From Verrucomicrobiota bacterium (lineage in GTDB: Bacteria; Verrucomicrobiota; Verrucomicrobiia; Limisphaerales; AV2), in contig QHPA01000076.1 in NCBI GenBank assembly GCA_003218935.1, positions 1-19,227 on the forward strand: a stretch of 19,227 nucleotides of DNA, given 5' to 3'. How positions within the stretch are numbered: position 1 is the first letter of the stretch; the number at the start of each line of letters is the position of its first letter. A model generated the notes under the pieces. It was not told the origin of the DNA. It ran no database searches and worked only from the letters and a program-made list of their open reading frames with translations. Positions 1-8,500 of the stretch are shown one piece after another. A program made the translations under genes and the position numbers.

Positions 1-948
1 AATTCCGCCGCGCCCTGGGCGGATTACGTGAAGGGTGTGCTCGTCCAGTTGCGCAAACGCGGCGTGCACTTCAGCGGTTTCAGCGCGGCCATCCACAGCA
101 CCATTCCCATCGGCGCCGGCATGAGCAGTTCGGCCGCGCTGGAGGTCGCCACGGCGCTGATCGTTCGCCAGTTGTTCCCGTACTCGCTCACCGAACTCGG
201 CGCCTCGGTTCCGCCTCCGCGCGACAATCGGGGCCGGTTGCCGCCGCTGGAAGCAAAGGAGAAAATCCATCTGGCCAGACTCTGCCAGGCGGCTGAGGTC
301 GAGTTCGTCGGCGTGAACTGCGGGTTGCTCGACCAGCTCTCCTGCCTGTTCGGCCGGGCGTATCATGTGATGAACATCGATTGTCGGTTCCACAGCGTGC
401 ACCACACGCCGATGCCTGGCGAAGCGATGGTCGTGTGCGACTCGGGCGTCAAGCACCGGCTTGCCGGCGGCGAATACAACGAGTTGCGGGAACATTGCGA
501 ATCCGCCGCCCGCGCGCTGGCCGCGAAATCGCTTCGCTCGGTCGAACTCCCCTGGCTCAAAACGAATCGGGGCAACCTCAACCAGCGCCAATACGAGTGC
601 GCTTACCACGTCGTCGGCGAAATCCAGCGGGTGGTTTTTGCGGAAAAGGCATTGAGCGACGACGACCACCGGCAATTCGGCCAATACCTGTTTCTCAGCC
701 ACGAAAGTTCGCGCGATTTTCTCAAAAACAGTTGTCCCGAACTCGATTTGCTGGTGGACCTGGCCCGCGCGCATCCGGGTTGTCTCGGGGCGCGACTGAC
801 CGGGGGCGGCTTTGGCGGCGCCACCATCAACCTCGTGGCGTATCACCAGGCCGATGACTTTATGAAGACGATCGCCGAACAATACGAACAGCGGACCGGC
901 CGGAAAACCAAGCCGGTGGTCTGCCAGATTGTGGATGGAGCGGGCTAG
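1..948 (+). CDS. galK: Galactokinase, 5'-truncated by window edge
   Basis: Galactokinase phosphorylates alpha-D-galactose to galactose-1-phosphate with ATP, the first committed step of the Leloir pathway in the cytoplasm. The frame is open from base 1 to a TAG at 946-948 (315 residues visible). The GTG at 28 is internal, because the upstream residues (PWADYVKGV) already match the family. Visible signatures are the GHMP-kinase phosphate-binding loop GAGMSSSAALEVA (about residues 37-49 of the fragment), the segment GVNCGLLDQLSCLFG that contains the conserved catalytic-region Asp, and the C-terminal GHMP motif LTGGGFGGATINL (about 266-278). The N-terminal galactose signature (GRxNLIGEHTDY type) lies outside the window, so roughly 80-100 residues are missing. 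It ends 21 bases before tsaC, possibly co-transcribed though functionally unrelated. A different GHMP sugar kinase is possible, but the overall pattern fits GalK best. Confidence 0.9.
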   Translation, partial: NSAAPWADYVKGVLVQLRKRGVHFSGFSAAIHSTIPIGAGMSSSAALEVATALIVRQLFPYSLTELGASVPPPRDNRGRLPPLEAKEKIHLARLCQAAEVEFVGVNCGLLDQLSCLFGRAYHVMNIDCRFHSVHHTPMPGEAMVVCDSGVKHRLAGGEYNELREHCESAARALAAKSLRSVELPWLKTNRGNLNQRQYECAYHVVGEIQRVVFAEKALSDDDHRQFGQYLFLSHESSRDFLKNSCPELDLLVDLARAHPGCLGARLTGGGFGGATINLVAYHQADDFMKTIAEQYEQRTGRKTKPVVCQIVDGAG

Positions 949-969
949 CGACTACAACACCGGTGCAGC

Positions 970-1998
970 ATGGGCGCCCCATTCAAATCAAGCGCCGAAG
1001 TTCTGCCGACGCACACGCCGGCGCTGTTGAAGGCGGCGGTGGCGCGGGCGGCCGAACTTTTGCGCGCCGGCGAACCGGTCGCGCTGCCGACCGAGACGGT
1101 TTATGGTCTCGCGGCCAATGCGCTCGACGCGCAGGCGGTCGCGAAAATTTTTGACGTCAAAGGCCGTCCGGCGCGCAATCCGATCATCGTCCACGTCGCC
1201 GGCGTGGCAATGGCGCGGCGTTGCGTGACGGAGTGGCCGGCGCTGGCGGACCGACTCGCCAAAGCATTCTGGCCGGGGCCGCTGACGTTGGTGCTGCCGC
1301 GTTCGCGCGAGATACCGGACATTGTGGCGGCGGGCGGCGCCACCGTGGGCGTGCGCTGGCCGAGTCACCCGTTCATTCAAGCGGTGATTCGCGCGTGCGA
1401 TTTTCCGCTCGCGGCGCCGAGCGCGAATTTATCAAGCCAGGTTTCACCCACGAACGCTCACCACGTCTTCAAAAATCTCGGGGACAAAATCTGTTTGATC
1501 GTTGACGGCGGACCGTCGCAGGTCGGCATCGAATCCACCGTGCTCGACCTGACCGCGCAACCACCACGTGTATTGCGTCCGGGCATGATTCACGCTGAAT
1601 CGCTCGCGGCGGTGACAGGTGAGCTGGCAAACGCGGAACGCGGAGCGCGGAATGCCGAACTGTTGCGCAGCCCTGGACTGCTACCGAAGCATTACGCGCC
1701 GAAAGCGAAGCTGGTGGTTTTGAGCTGGCGCGACGAGACTGAGCTTCGGCGTCAACTCTCGACGTTCAACCTTGCGCGCGGGAAAACATGCGTCATCGCC
1801 CACACACGCATTCCGGCGGGCAAACGCGTGGGCCGCGTCAGTGTCATTGCGCAGGACGCCGGGGCTTTTGCCCGTGCCATCTACGCGGAGTTGCATCGGT
1901 GCGACGAGGAGGGCGCCCAGTTGATCGTTGTCGAAGCACTGCCGGAAGCGGCGGAATGGCAGGCGATCGACGATCGGTTGCGGCGTGCGGCAGCCTGA
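970..1998 (+). CDS. tsaC: L-threonylcarbamoyladenylate synthase (Sua5/YwlC/YrdC type)
   Basis: This enzyme makes threonylcarbamoyl-AMP from threonine, bicarbonate and ATP, the first step of the universal t6A37 tRNA modification. The protein is 342 residues, the long Sua5 form. The N-terminal YrdC domain (about 15-215) shows LPTETVYGLAANA, a KGRPxxNP segment, SAPSANLS-like residues (AAPSANLS), GGPSQVGIESTVLDL and LRPGMI. The C-terminal Sua5 domain begins at SPGLLPKHYAPKAKL (about residue 234). The ATG at 970 is chosen because the domain follows directly; no Shine-Dalgarno is visible. The linker between the two domains, ANAERGARNAE, is encoded by a GCGGAACGCGGA-type dispersed repeat (1630-1660) that looks inserted in frame at a tolerant site. 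The gene overlaps nothing and ends 59 bases before the response regulator start. Confidence 0.93.
   Translation: MGAPFKSSAEVLPTHTPALLKAAVARAAELLRAGEPVALPTETVYGLAANALDAQAVAKIFDVKGRPARNPIIVHVAGVAMARRCVTEWPALADRLAKAFWPGPLTLVLPRSREIPDIVAAGGATVGVRWPSHPFIQAVIRACDFPLAAPSANLSSQVSPTNAHHVFKNLGDKICLIVDGGPSQVGIESTVLDLTAQPPRVLRPGMIHAESLAAVTGELANAERGARNAELLRSPGLLPKHYAPKAKLVVLSWRDETELRRQLSTFNLARGKTCVIAHTRIPAGKRVGRVSVIAQDAGAFARAIYAELHRCDEEGAQLIVVEALPEAAEWQAIDDRLRRAAA
1630..1660 (+). repeat. Dispersed CGGAACGCGGA repeat inside tsaC
   Basis: The stretch is built of CGGAACGCGGA, GCGCGGAATGC and similar units. The reverse complement of the same words occurs in non-coding DNA at 13601-13630, just upstream of the HlyD gene. 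Here it codes for the interdomain linker of TsaC. That it is an inserted repeat is inferred from shared words. Confidence 0.5.
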
Positions 1999-2057
1999 TA
2001 TCGACCGTTCAAGCTAAAGCTTGCGAGCGTTGCGGTCCGCTGGCACAAACTCCATCC

Positions 2058-3422
2058 GTGGTCCAATCCGACGCCCGTATCTTGATCGCCGATGACCAGG
2101 CCGATGTGCTGGAGGCGCTCCGTCTTTTGTTGAAAGGGGAAGGTTACCGGATAGCAACGGTGAGTTCGCCCGCCAAAGTCCTCGCCGCATTGCAGCAGGA
2201 CGAATTCGACGTCGTGCTGATGGACCTCAATTACGCCCGTGACACGACTTCGGGCCAGGAGGGACTCGATTTGCTCGCGCGCATTCAGGCGCTCGACAAC
2301 GCGCTGCCCGTGGTGGTCATGACGGCGTGGGCCAACATCGAACTGGCTGTCGAGGCAATGCGCCGCGGCGCGCGCGACTTCATCCAGAAGCCCTGGGACA
2401 ACGCCCGGCTCGCCGCCATCATCCGCAACCAGGTCGAACTCGGCAAGGCATTGCGCAAAGGCCAGCGGCTCGAAGCGGAAAACGAACTGCTTCGTGTCGG
2501 CGGCAAAGGCCCGGCGCTCATCGCGGAATCGCCCGCCATGCGGCCCATCCTCGAACTGATCAATCGCGTCGGTCCGTCGGATGCCAACGTGCTCATCACC
2601 GGTGAAAACGGCACGGGCAAAGGCGTCGTCGCCCGCGCGTTGCACTCCGTTTCGGTTCGCGCGGGCAAACCGCTCGTCGTCGTCAATATGGGCGGCCTGT
2701 CCGAGGGCGTTTTCGAAAGCGAACTGTTCGGTCATGTGAAGGGCGCGTTCACCGACGCGAAGGCCGATCGCGCGGGCCGGTTCGAGCTGGCCGACGGCGG
2801 CACGCTGTTCATGGATGAAATCGCCAACATCCCGCTCAATCAACAGGCGAAACTGTTGCGCGTGCTCGAGACCGGCGAGTTCGAGCGCGTCGGTTCGTCG
2901 AAAACCAGACGCGGCAATGTCAGGTTCATTTCCGCGACCAATGCCGATGTGCACGCGGAAGTCGCGGCGGTGCGGTTTCGACGGGACTTGTTGTTCCGGT
3001 TGAACACTGTCGAAATTCACCTGCCGCCGCTGCGCGAGCGGCGCGAAGATATTCCGCCGCTGGCCGCGCATTTCCTGCGGCTCCACGCGCAACGCTATCG
3101 CAAAAACGTCACCGCCTATGAGCCGGCGGCGATGCGATTCCTCCAGGAACATGGCTGGCCGGGCAACGTGCGCGAACTGGACCATGCCATCGAACGCGCC
3201 GTGCTCATGGCGCAAGGCAACCTGGTGAAGGCTTCCGACCTCGCTTTACGCGCTGGCGGCGAAATCCCATCGCGGTTGGACGAGATGAGCCTCGAAGAGG
3301 TGGAGCGTCATCTCATCAAAAAGACGCTGGCCCGATGTGACGGCAACGCGATGAAAGCCGCCGAAGCCCTCGGCCTGAGCCGCAGCGCGTTTTATCGGCG
3401 CTTGGAAAAGTATGGGTTGTGA
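2058..3422 (+). CDS. NtrC-family sigma-54-dependent response regulator
   Basis: This is a cytoplasmic two-component response regulator that would activate sigma-54 promoters after phosphorylation by the adjacent sensor kinase. The product is 454 residues, a normal NtrC length. The receiver domain (about 6-130) has the acidic pair D12/D13, phospho-acceptor D56 in VVLMDLNYARD, and a TAW switch region. It carries an unusually long loop (NYARDTTSGQEG) after D56. The AAA+ domain (about 155-390) has Walker A GENGTGKG (182-189), GAFTDA (229-234, usually GAFTGA), Walker B GTLFMDE (D253/E254) and the NxLxFRLNTVEI and GWPGNVREL motifs. A Fis-type helix-turn-helix closes the protein (about 415-454). GTG at 2058 is chosen because it directly precedes the receiver domain; an open frame extends further upstream but overlaps tsaC out of frame. 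It is followed 66 bases later by the kinase. Confidence 0.9.
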   Translation: MVQSDARILIADDQADVLEALRLLLKGEGYRIATVSSPAKVLAALQQDEFDVVLMDLNYARDTTSGQEGLDLLARIQALDNALPVVVMTAWANIELAVEAMRRGARDFIQKPWDNARLAAIIRNQVELGKALRKGQRLEAENELLRVGGKGPALIAESPAMRPILELINRVGPSDANVLITGENGTGKGVVARALHSVSVRAGKPLVVVNMGGLSEGVFESELFGHVKGAFTDAKADRAGRFELADGGTLFMDEIANIPLNQQAKLLRVLETGEFERVGSSKTRRGNVRFISATNADVHAEVAAVRFRRDLLFRLNTVEIHLPPLRERREDIPPLAAHFLRLHAQRYRKNVTAYEPAAMRFLQEHGWPGNVRELDHAIERAVLMAQGNLVKASDLALRAGGEIPSRLDEMSLEEVERHLIKKTLARCDGNAMKAAEALGLSRSAFYRRLEKYGL

Positions 3423-3488
3423 GGATCTCCAATTTGGCGGTCCTTGTTATTCCCGGATTCTCGAATCACCATCGTCCACTGGCCGACC

Positions 3489-4835
3489 ATGACTCGAAAT
3501 CCGAAATCCCAGATCCGAAATCCAAAATGGACACATGACCGCCGCATTCTGTTGCTGACTCTGTTGTCGGGGCTGCCGGCGTTGGCGGTCGCGCTGGCGT
3601 TGCTCTGGCGCGGCGATTTTTCCTCGAAGACGCAATGGACGCTGACGGTGCTGGTGCTGGGGGCATGGTGCAGTTTCGCTTTTGCCGCGCGCGAGCGCGT
3701 GGTTCACCCGCTGCAAACCGTCTCCAATTTGTTGTCCGCCTTGCGCGAGGAGGACTTTTCCGTGCGCGCCCGGGGCGCCCGGCGCGACGACCCGCTGGGC
3801 GACGTGATGTTCGAAGTGAATGCGCTGAGCGAAATGCTGCGCGAACAACGACTCGGCGCGCTCGAAGCCACGGCTTTACTGCGCACTGTGATGGAAGAGA
3901 TCAATCTCGCCGTGTTCGCCTTCGACGACGCGCAACGACTGCGGCTGGTCAATCGCGCCGGCGAACGATTGCTCGCCCAGCCGATCGAACGATTGCTGGG
4001 CCGCACCGCCGGGGAACTGGGTCTGGCGGACTGTTTGCAAGGCGAGCCGACGCGCACGTTGCACATGACCTTTCCGGGGAGCATTGGCCGCTGGGGCATG
4101 CGGCGCAGTTCGTTTCGCCAGGGGGGCAAACCGCATCAATTGCTCGTGCTGGCGGACTTGAGCCAGGCGCTGCGCGAAGAGGAGCGACAGGCCTGGCAGC
4201 GACTGCTGCGCGTGCTCGGCCACGAGCTGAATAATTCCCTTGCGCCGATCAAATCCATCGCGGGCAGCCTGGGCAGTCTCCTCGGCAAGGAACCGCCGCC
4301 TGTCGATTGGAAAGAGGACATGCAAGGGGGCCTCGGCGTGATCACGGCCCGCGCCGATGCGCTCAGCCGCTTCATGGAAGCTTACTCACGCCTGGCGCGA
4401 CTGCCGCAGCCGAAACTGGGCGCGCTCGAAATCGAACCGCTTATCCGCCGTGTGGCCGGCCTCGAAACGCGCGTTCCGGTCGTGCTCGCGCCCGGACCCA
4501 ACTTGATGATTCAGGCTGACGGCGACCAGTTGGAGCAATTGCTCATCAATCTTCTCCGCAACGCCGCCGATGCCGCGCTCGAAACCAAAGGCGGAGTGAA
4601 AATCGGCTGGGCGAAGACTGGCGCGCAGTTGGAAATCCGGGTTGAGGACGAAGGGCCGGGACTTTCCAACACTGCGAATCTGTTTGTGCCGTTCTTCACC
4701 ACCAAACCGGGCGGATCGGGCATCGGGTTGGCGCTGAGCCGCCAAATTGCCGAAGCCCACGGCGGCAGTCTCACGCTGGAAAACCGGAAACAAGGAACGG
4801 GCTGCCTGGCGCGGCTGCGACTGCCGTTGGGTTGA
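3489..4835 (+). CDS. NtrY-like membrane sensor histidine kinase
   Basis: This is the probable partner of the preceding regulator. The 448-residue product has two N-terminal transmembrane segments (about 19-36 and 45-65) separated by only a few residues, so little is exposed to the periplasm. A HAMP-like linker (VVHPLQTVSNLLSALREED) and a PAS-like segment (about 135-215) follow. The dimerisation and phosphotransfer region holds H245 in LGHELNNSLAPIKSI. The HATPase region has the N-box LLRNAADAAL (N358), G1 VEDEGPGL and G2 GGSGIGLAL. ATG 3489 is preferred; a TTG at 3444 in frame would add 15 residues. Residues 3-13 (RNPKSQIRNPK) are encoded by a dispersed AAATCCGAAATCC-type repeat, so the true N-terminus has been remodelled or starts slightly later at a non-ATG codon. 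No Shine-Dalgarno is visible. Confidence 0.9.
   Translation: MTRNPKSQIRNPKWTHDRRILLLTLLSGLPALAVALALLWRGDFSSKTQWTLTVLVLGAWCSFAFAARERVVHPLQTVSNLLSALREEDFSVRARGARRDDPLGDVMFEVNALSEMLREQRLGALEATALLRTVMEEINLAVFAFDDAQRLRLVNRAGERLLAQPIERLLGRTAGELGLADCLQGEPTRTLHMTFPGSIGRWGMRRSSFRQGGKPHQLLVLADLSQALREEERQAWQRLLRVLGHELNNSLAPIKSIAGSLGSLLGKEPPPVDWKEDMQGGLGVITARADALSRFMEAYSRLARLPQPKLGALEIEPLIRRVAGLETRVPVVLAPGPNLMIQADGDQLEQLLINLLRNAADAALETKGGVKIGWAKTGAQLEIRVEDEGPGLSNTANLFVPFFTTKPGGSGIGLALSRQIAEAHGGSLTLENRKQGTGCLARLRLPLG
3494..3527 (+). repeat. Dispersed AAATCCGAAATCC repeat at kinase N-terminus
   Basis: Tandem words of the form GAAATCC(C/G)(A/G) run through the first codons of the kinase gene and spell RNPKSQIRNPK. 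Similar A-rich CCAAATCCC words occur at 14941-15080 and 19171-19227, between genes. The call is by eye from word similarity. Confidence 0.5.
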
Positions 4836-5027
4836 CCCGGACGGGTCCGAAACAGCATCGGAAAGGGGACCGGAAGAAAGTGAAGATAGCGTGGCGATTG
4901 CGGCAGGAGACGACCATGATTGGCAGGATCAACCCAAGATAACTGACCACTATCTTTCGGAAACGACGGGACACTGCTTAATCGTCTCCTTGTCAGACTA
5001 GGCTTTGCTCCGTTAGGCTGAGCGTAT
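4836..5027. other. Intergenic 192 bases, no gene seen
   Basis: No convincing gene. A short inverted repeat GACCC-GGAC-GGGTC sits right at the kinase stop codon but has no T-run, so it is a weak terminator candidate. A TTGTCA word near 4990 has no convincing -10 partner. GTTAGGC lies at 5012-5018, just before the next gene. Confidence 0.4.
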
Positions 5028-5510
5028 ATGCAGTTTATCCATCCACCTGGAAGTTCATCAATCGAGTGGTCGAAGTATCGTGCATATCTTGAGGGTGTGC
5101 GTGATCGAATTCCTGCCGAGATTTACAAGTTTGCCTCAGACTCAAGATACTTTGGCCTTGATTCACCGCAGTCGTTGCATGACTCGTGGTTTATCTCGCT
5201 ATGTATCTATGAAAACCGAGCGCTGTCTGCGCCGACTAATCCGGAGGTGCGTGCTTCTCTTCGGTTGCTCGGCCGTAACGGCGATCGGACGATAGTCTTG
5301 GAGTACTCAGGAGTATCGTTTTATCACGTTGAGGGCACTCGAAACACGTTAAACTACTCGGATACGTTTCACGGCGACCTTTACACCCACGAGGTGCGAG
5401 TTGTAGAATCAAGTCAGATCGAGCACGAAATCCTCTTTCGGTCGGACTCCGTAATTCTCATCCGCTGTGCGACGTTCACTCACCGAGAGGAACCTTTTCC
5501 AGCGGAGTAA
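5028..5510 (+). CDS. Hypothetical protein, AT-richer than surroundings
   Basis: I do not recognise this 160-residue protein. It has no signal peptide or membrane segment and looks like a small soluble alpha/beta protein. A Ser-Leu-His-Asp-Ser-Trp stretch (SPQSLHDSWFISL, about residues 46-58) and GDLYTHEV / HEILFRSDSVILIRC near the C-terminus look like conserved-core segments. Its base composition is visibly AT-richer than that of its neighbours, and codon use differs (many AT-ending codons), which suggests recent acquisition. It stands alone: it begins 192 bases after the kinase and converges with the minus-strand ATPase gene, with 25 bases between stop codons. A 9-base direct repeat TTTGCTCCG (5004-5012 and 5514-5522) brackets it. 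It could be an orphan immunity-type or cassette gene, but nothing proves this. ATG 5028 has no strong Shine-Dalgarno. Confidence 0.7.
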   Translation: MQFIHPPGSSSIEWSKYRAYLEGVRDRIPAEIYKFASDSRYFGLDSPQSLHDSWFISLCIYENRALSAPTNPEVRASLRLLGRNGDRTIVLEYSGVSFYHVEGTRNTLNYSDTFHGDLYTHEVRVVESSQIEHEILFRSDSVILIRCATFTHREEPFPAE

Positions 5511-5535
5511 CCGTTTGCTCCGAAAGGGGTCGGTA

Positions 5536-8500
5536 CTAGGACTGACCGCTGAACTGCGCCAGGTTCCGTGCGGCCTCCTCGATCCACGCGGAGTCGGGCA
5601 GGGCGTAGGGACGGAAGGTTTCGAGCGTCCCGGCCTGCGCGTTTTGGAGGATAGCGCGATGAAGACCGAGGTTCGCGGCTTTGGGCGTGTCGATGAGACT
5701 GGCGGAGTCGGTGGCGCTCATCTGGAACAGCACGCGCAGTTCGAATTCGCTGAGCGCCTTTCGGCTGAGGCATCGGTTCGCGTTGTTGAGGGTGTCGCAA
5801 GTGCAGATGACGTGAAACCCAAGCTGGGTGCCCTCGCAGAGAATCCGGTTGAGTGATTTGCCAGGATTGGCGGGAGCATTGGCGTCGTCCAGGGAAATAC
5901 TGAATTCGTCCTCGTGCCGCAGTCCTTTGAATCGTTGAATGCCGTTAATGAACAGGTAAACCGCCGGGGCTTTGGCCGCGCTTGCGGAGTCGGAACGCTT
6001 TTCAAATTCGCCCGCCAACGCGCCAAACACGTTCTCCAGTTCGGGGTTGCCCGCCAGCGTAATCTCATGCGGAATGGCCCCGACAATCTTTTCGAGGAAA
6101 TTCCGGTGCATTGAATCTTGTGGACTCGCGTCAAGGACAATGAATCGCGCCTGGTTGCGCGGATGCTGGGCGGCCAGAGAAACCAGCGCGACGCCAAGCA
6201 TCGCCAGAGCGGATTCATCGCGCTGACCAAGGATGAGGAGGTTGTTGCCGCTCTGGCGATGGAAAGCGACTTCCGTCGGTCCTTTAATGGAGTTGGGCGC
6301 GCCGAGCCAGGCGCGCGGGGCTGTCGCAGGTTGTATCGATTTGGCCGTAAGGACTCGTTGCAGCACTGCATTCTCGCGCACGTCAGCAGGAGCATTGCCT
6401 TCGAACACGACCGGTCCAGCCGGTGGCGCGCCCGTTTGTTGCGCGCGACGGCGGACTTTCTCCAGCCACCGTTCACGTTCTTCCTCGGAAAGCCACACGA
6501 CTTGAAAAGGACTATTGCCTTCGATGGCGCCGGCGGCGTCGTTGTAGATGGCTTCGCCCGGTCGCGAGAGCAGGCGCGGAGCCGGATTGTCGTCATCCAT
6601 GATGAGCATGGCGTCCGCTTCGTTGCACTGAAGGGCGATGCGGACGACCATCTGGCCGATCGTGGTTCGGGCGAGGGTGTAAGCGCCGCCGAGGGTCTGT
6701 GAACCCAGCAGCACGTGAATGCCGAACGCCCGGCCCTGGCGGACCAGCCGGTCGAGCAGAAGCGCGGCGTGTTGCGAGACGCGGTCGTCTTCAACGAAGA
6801 ATTCCTGAAACTCGTCAATGATCAGGAGCGTCCGGGGGAGCGGCTCTGCGCCGCCGGCCCGTTTGTAGCCGGGCAGGTCCTGGACGCCGAGCTGGCGGAA
6901 GAGATCGCCGCGGCGACGCAGCTCCTCGTCCACCCGCTCCAACACGCTGAGACCGAATTCCCGGTCGCTCTCGATGGCCACCACCCGCGCTTGCGGCAGT
7001 TTGTGGGTCGCGTAGCATTTGAACTCGACGCCTTTCTTGAAGTCCACGAGGTAAAACTCGACCTGGTCCGGACTGCACCACAAAGCAAGGTTGGTGATGA
7101 TGACGTGGAACAGGGTGGATTTGCCGGAGCCGGTCTTGCCGGCGATAAGCGCATGTTGGCGGGTGCCTTTGCCGAGCGCGAGTTGCTGGAGCTTGGTGGC
7201 GCCGGTGCGCCCGATGGGGACGCGCAGTTCGTTGGTGGTCTCCAGAGTCCAGAGCGCGGAATCTTCCGGGGCGATTTCAACGAAAGGCATTTCGACGCGA
7301 TTCGAATCCACGCTGATGCGGCCCACCTTTTCCAGAAACGCGGTGGCGAGGCCGGCCTCGGGCGGTGGATCCAAAAGCAGTGTCGTTCCTTCCAGCGGTT
7401 TGTCGGCCAGAACGAAGCGGTCGCCTTTGGCGCGGACACGCACGCTCGCCTTGCGAAGGTCATCCGGGACAAACTCCACGCTCGTCGGCTTTCTCAGGTC
7501 CCAATGAATGAGAGTGAACACACCGCAACGCGGCCCGCTGGCAGCGATACTAAGAAGGCGTCGGACGGCCAGATCACTGAAGTTGACCGGAAAATCGGCG
7601 ACGACCAGGAAGTGATACGGCTCGGCGATGCGGCCCGCCTGTTCGTTGTAATCTGCGATGGTCGCGTATTCATTCCGGAGATAGAGCTGGGTAACCTTTT
7701 CGATATGCTCGTTCAACTCAGCGAGGCGTTGCTCGAGGTGATCAGGCTGCGTCCAGATGCGGCGATTGATGAGGCGGTCTTCGTGATCCGTGAGGTGCAT
7801 GAGACCGGCGAAGCTTTGCCCGAGGTCGAGCGGGTCGAGGATCGTGAACACCACCCGGCCGGGCGGCGCGCCAGAGAGCAGCCGCAGCACCAGATTGTTG
7901 AGCGCAGTGATCGCGGGTTCGCGGCCTGACTCTTTTGTTTCGAGCAAAATCGAGCCGCGATCGGGGAATGTGAGCAATAACGGCAGCGAAAACCGGGCGG
8001 CACCCGGAAGGGCCAGCCGCTTGGCGTCCGGCAATGCGCCCGAGAGTCTTTCAACATCCACTTCCAGGCGCGCGAAGGGCGCCGAAGCAACGAACTCGCG
8101 GGGTGCTTTCCAGTTCTCCCACAAGGCAGCGCGCCATTCGGGGAAAAGTTTGCCGGCTGACTCGCGCGCGGCGGCGAAGGTGTCGTAAACGGACTGAGTC
8201 GTGTTCTTCCATTCGGCCTGGAGCGCCTGCCATTGGGCCTGCTGAGCTGATTCAAACTGGTTCGTTTTTGTTGAGCGTGATGATTCGAGCCGGGCGCGGT
8301 CCGCTTCCACTTCATGCTTCAAGCGGCCGACTTCTTGGTCGCGCTGCTGTTGGAGACGTTCCAGGCCATGTTGAAGGAGCTGTTCGTTCCTGCTCGTGGC
8401 GCGTGACAGTTTGGCGTCGAGGTGACGCTGCAGATCATTGCGCATCGTTTCCGCTTCGTTAACCGCCTGGTTCCAGTGTTGATTGAGCTGGTCGGTCCGG

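Noticed and set aside
1881..3215. Long minus-strand open frame (444 codons)
   Set aside because: It is the antisense shadow of the response regulator in GC-rich DNA; it has no recognisable domain, while the plus-strand frame has all NtrC motifs.
4900..5018. Integron attC site before the orphan gene
   Set aside because: GTTAGGC and a GGCTTTGCTC-like arm are present, but no matching RYYYAAC partner was found upstream; kept only as a hint.
6715..7929. Plus-strand open frame of 404 codons opposite the ATPase gene
   Set aside because: It lies antisense to the Walker A/B region of the FtsK-like gene, and its composition is that of a reverse-frame shadow.
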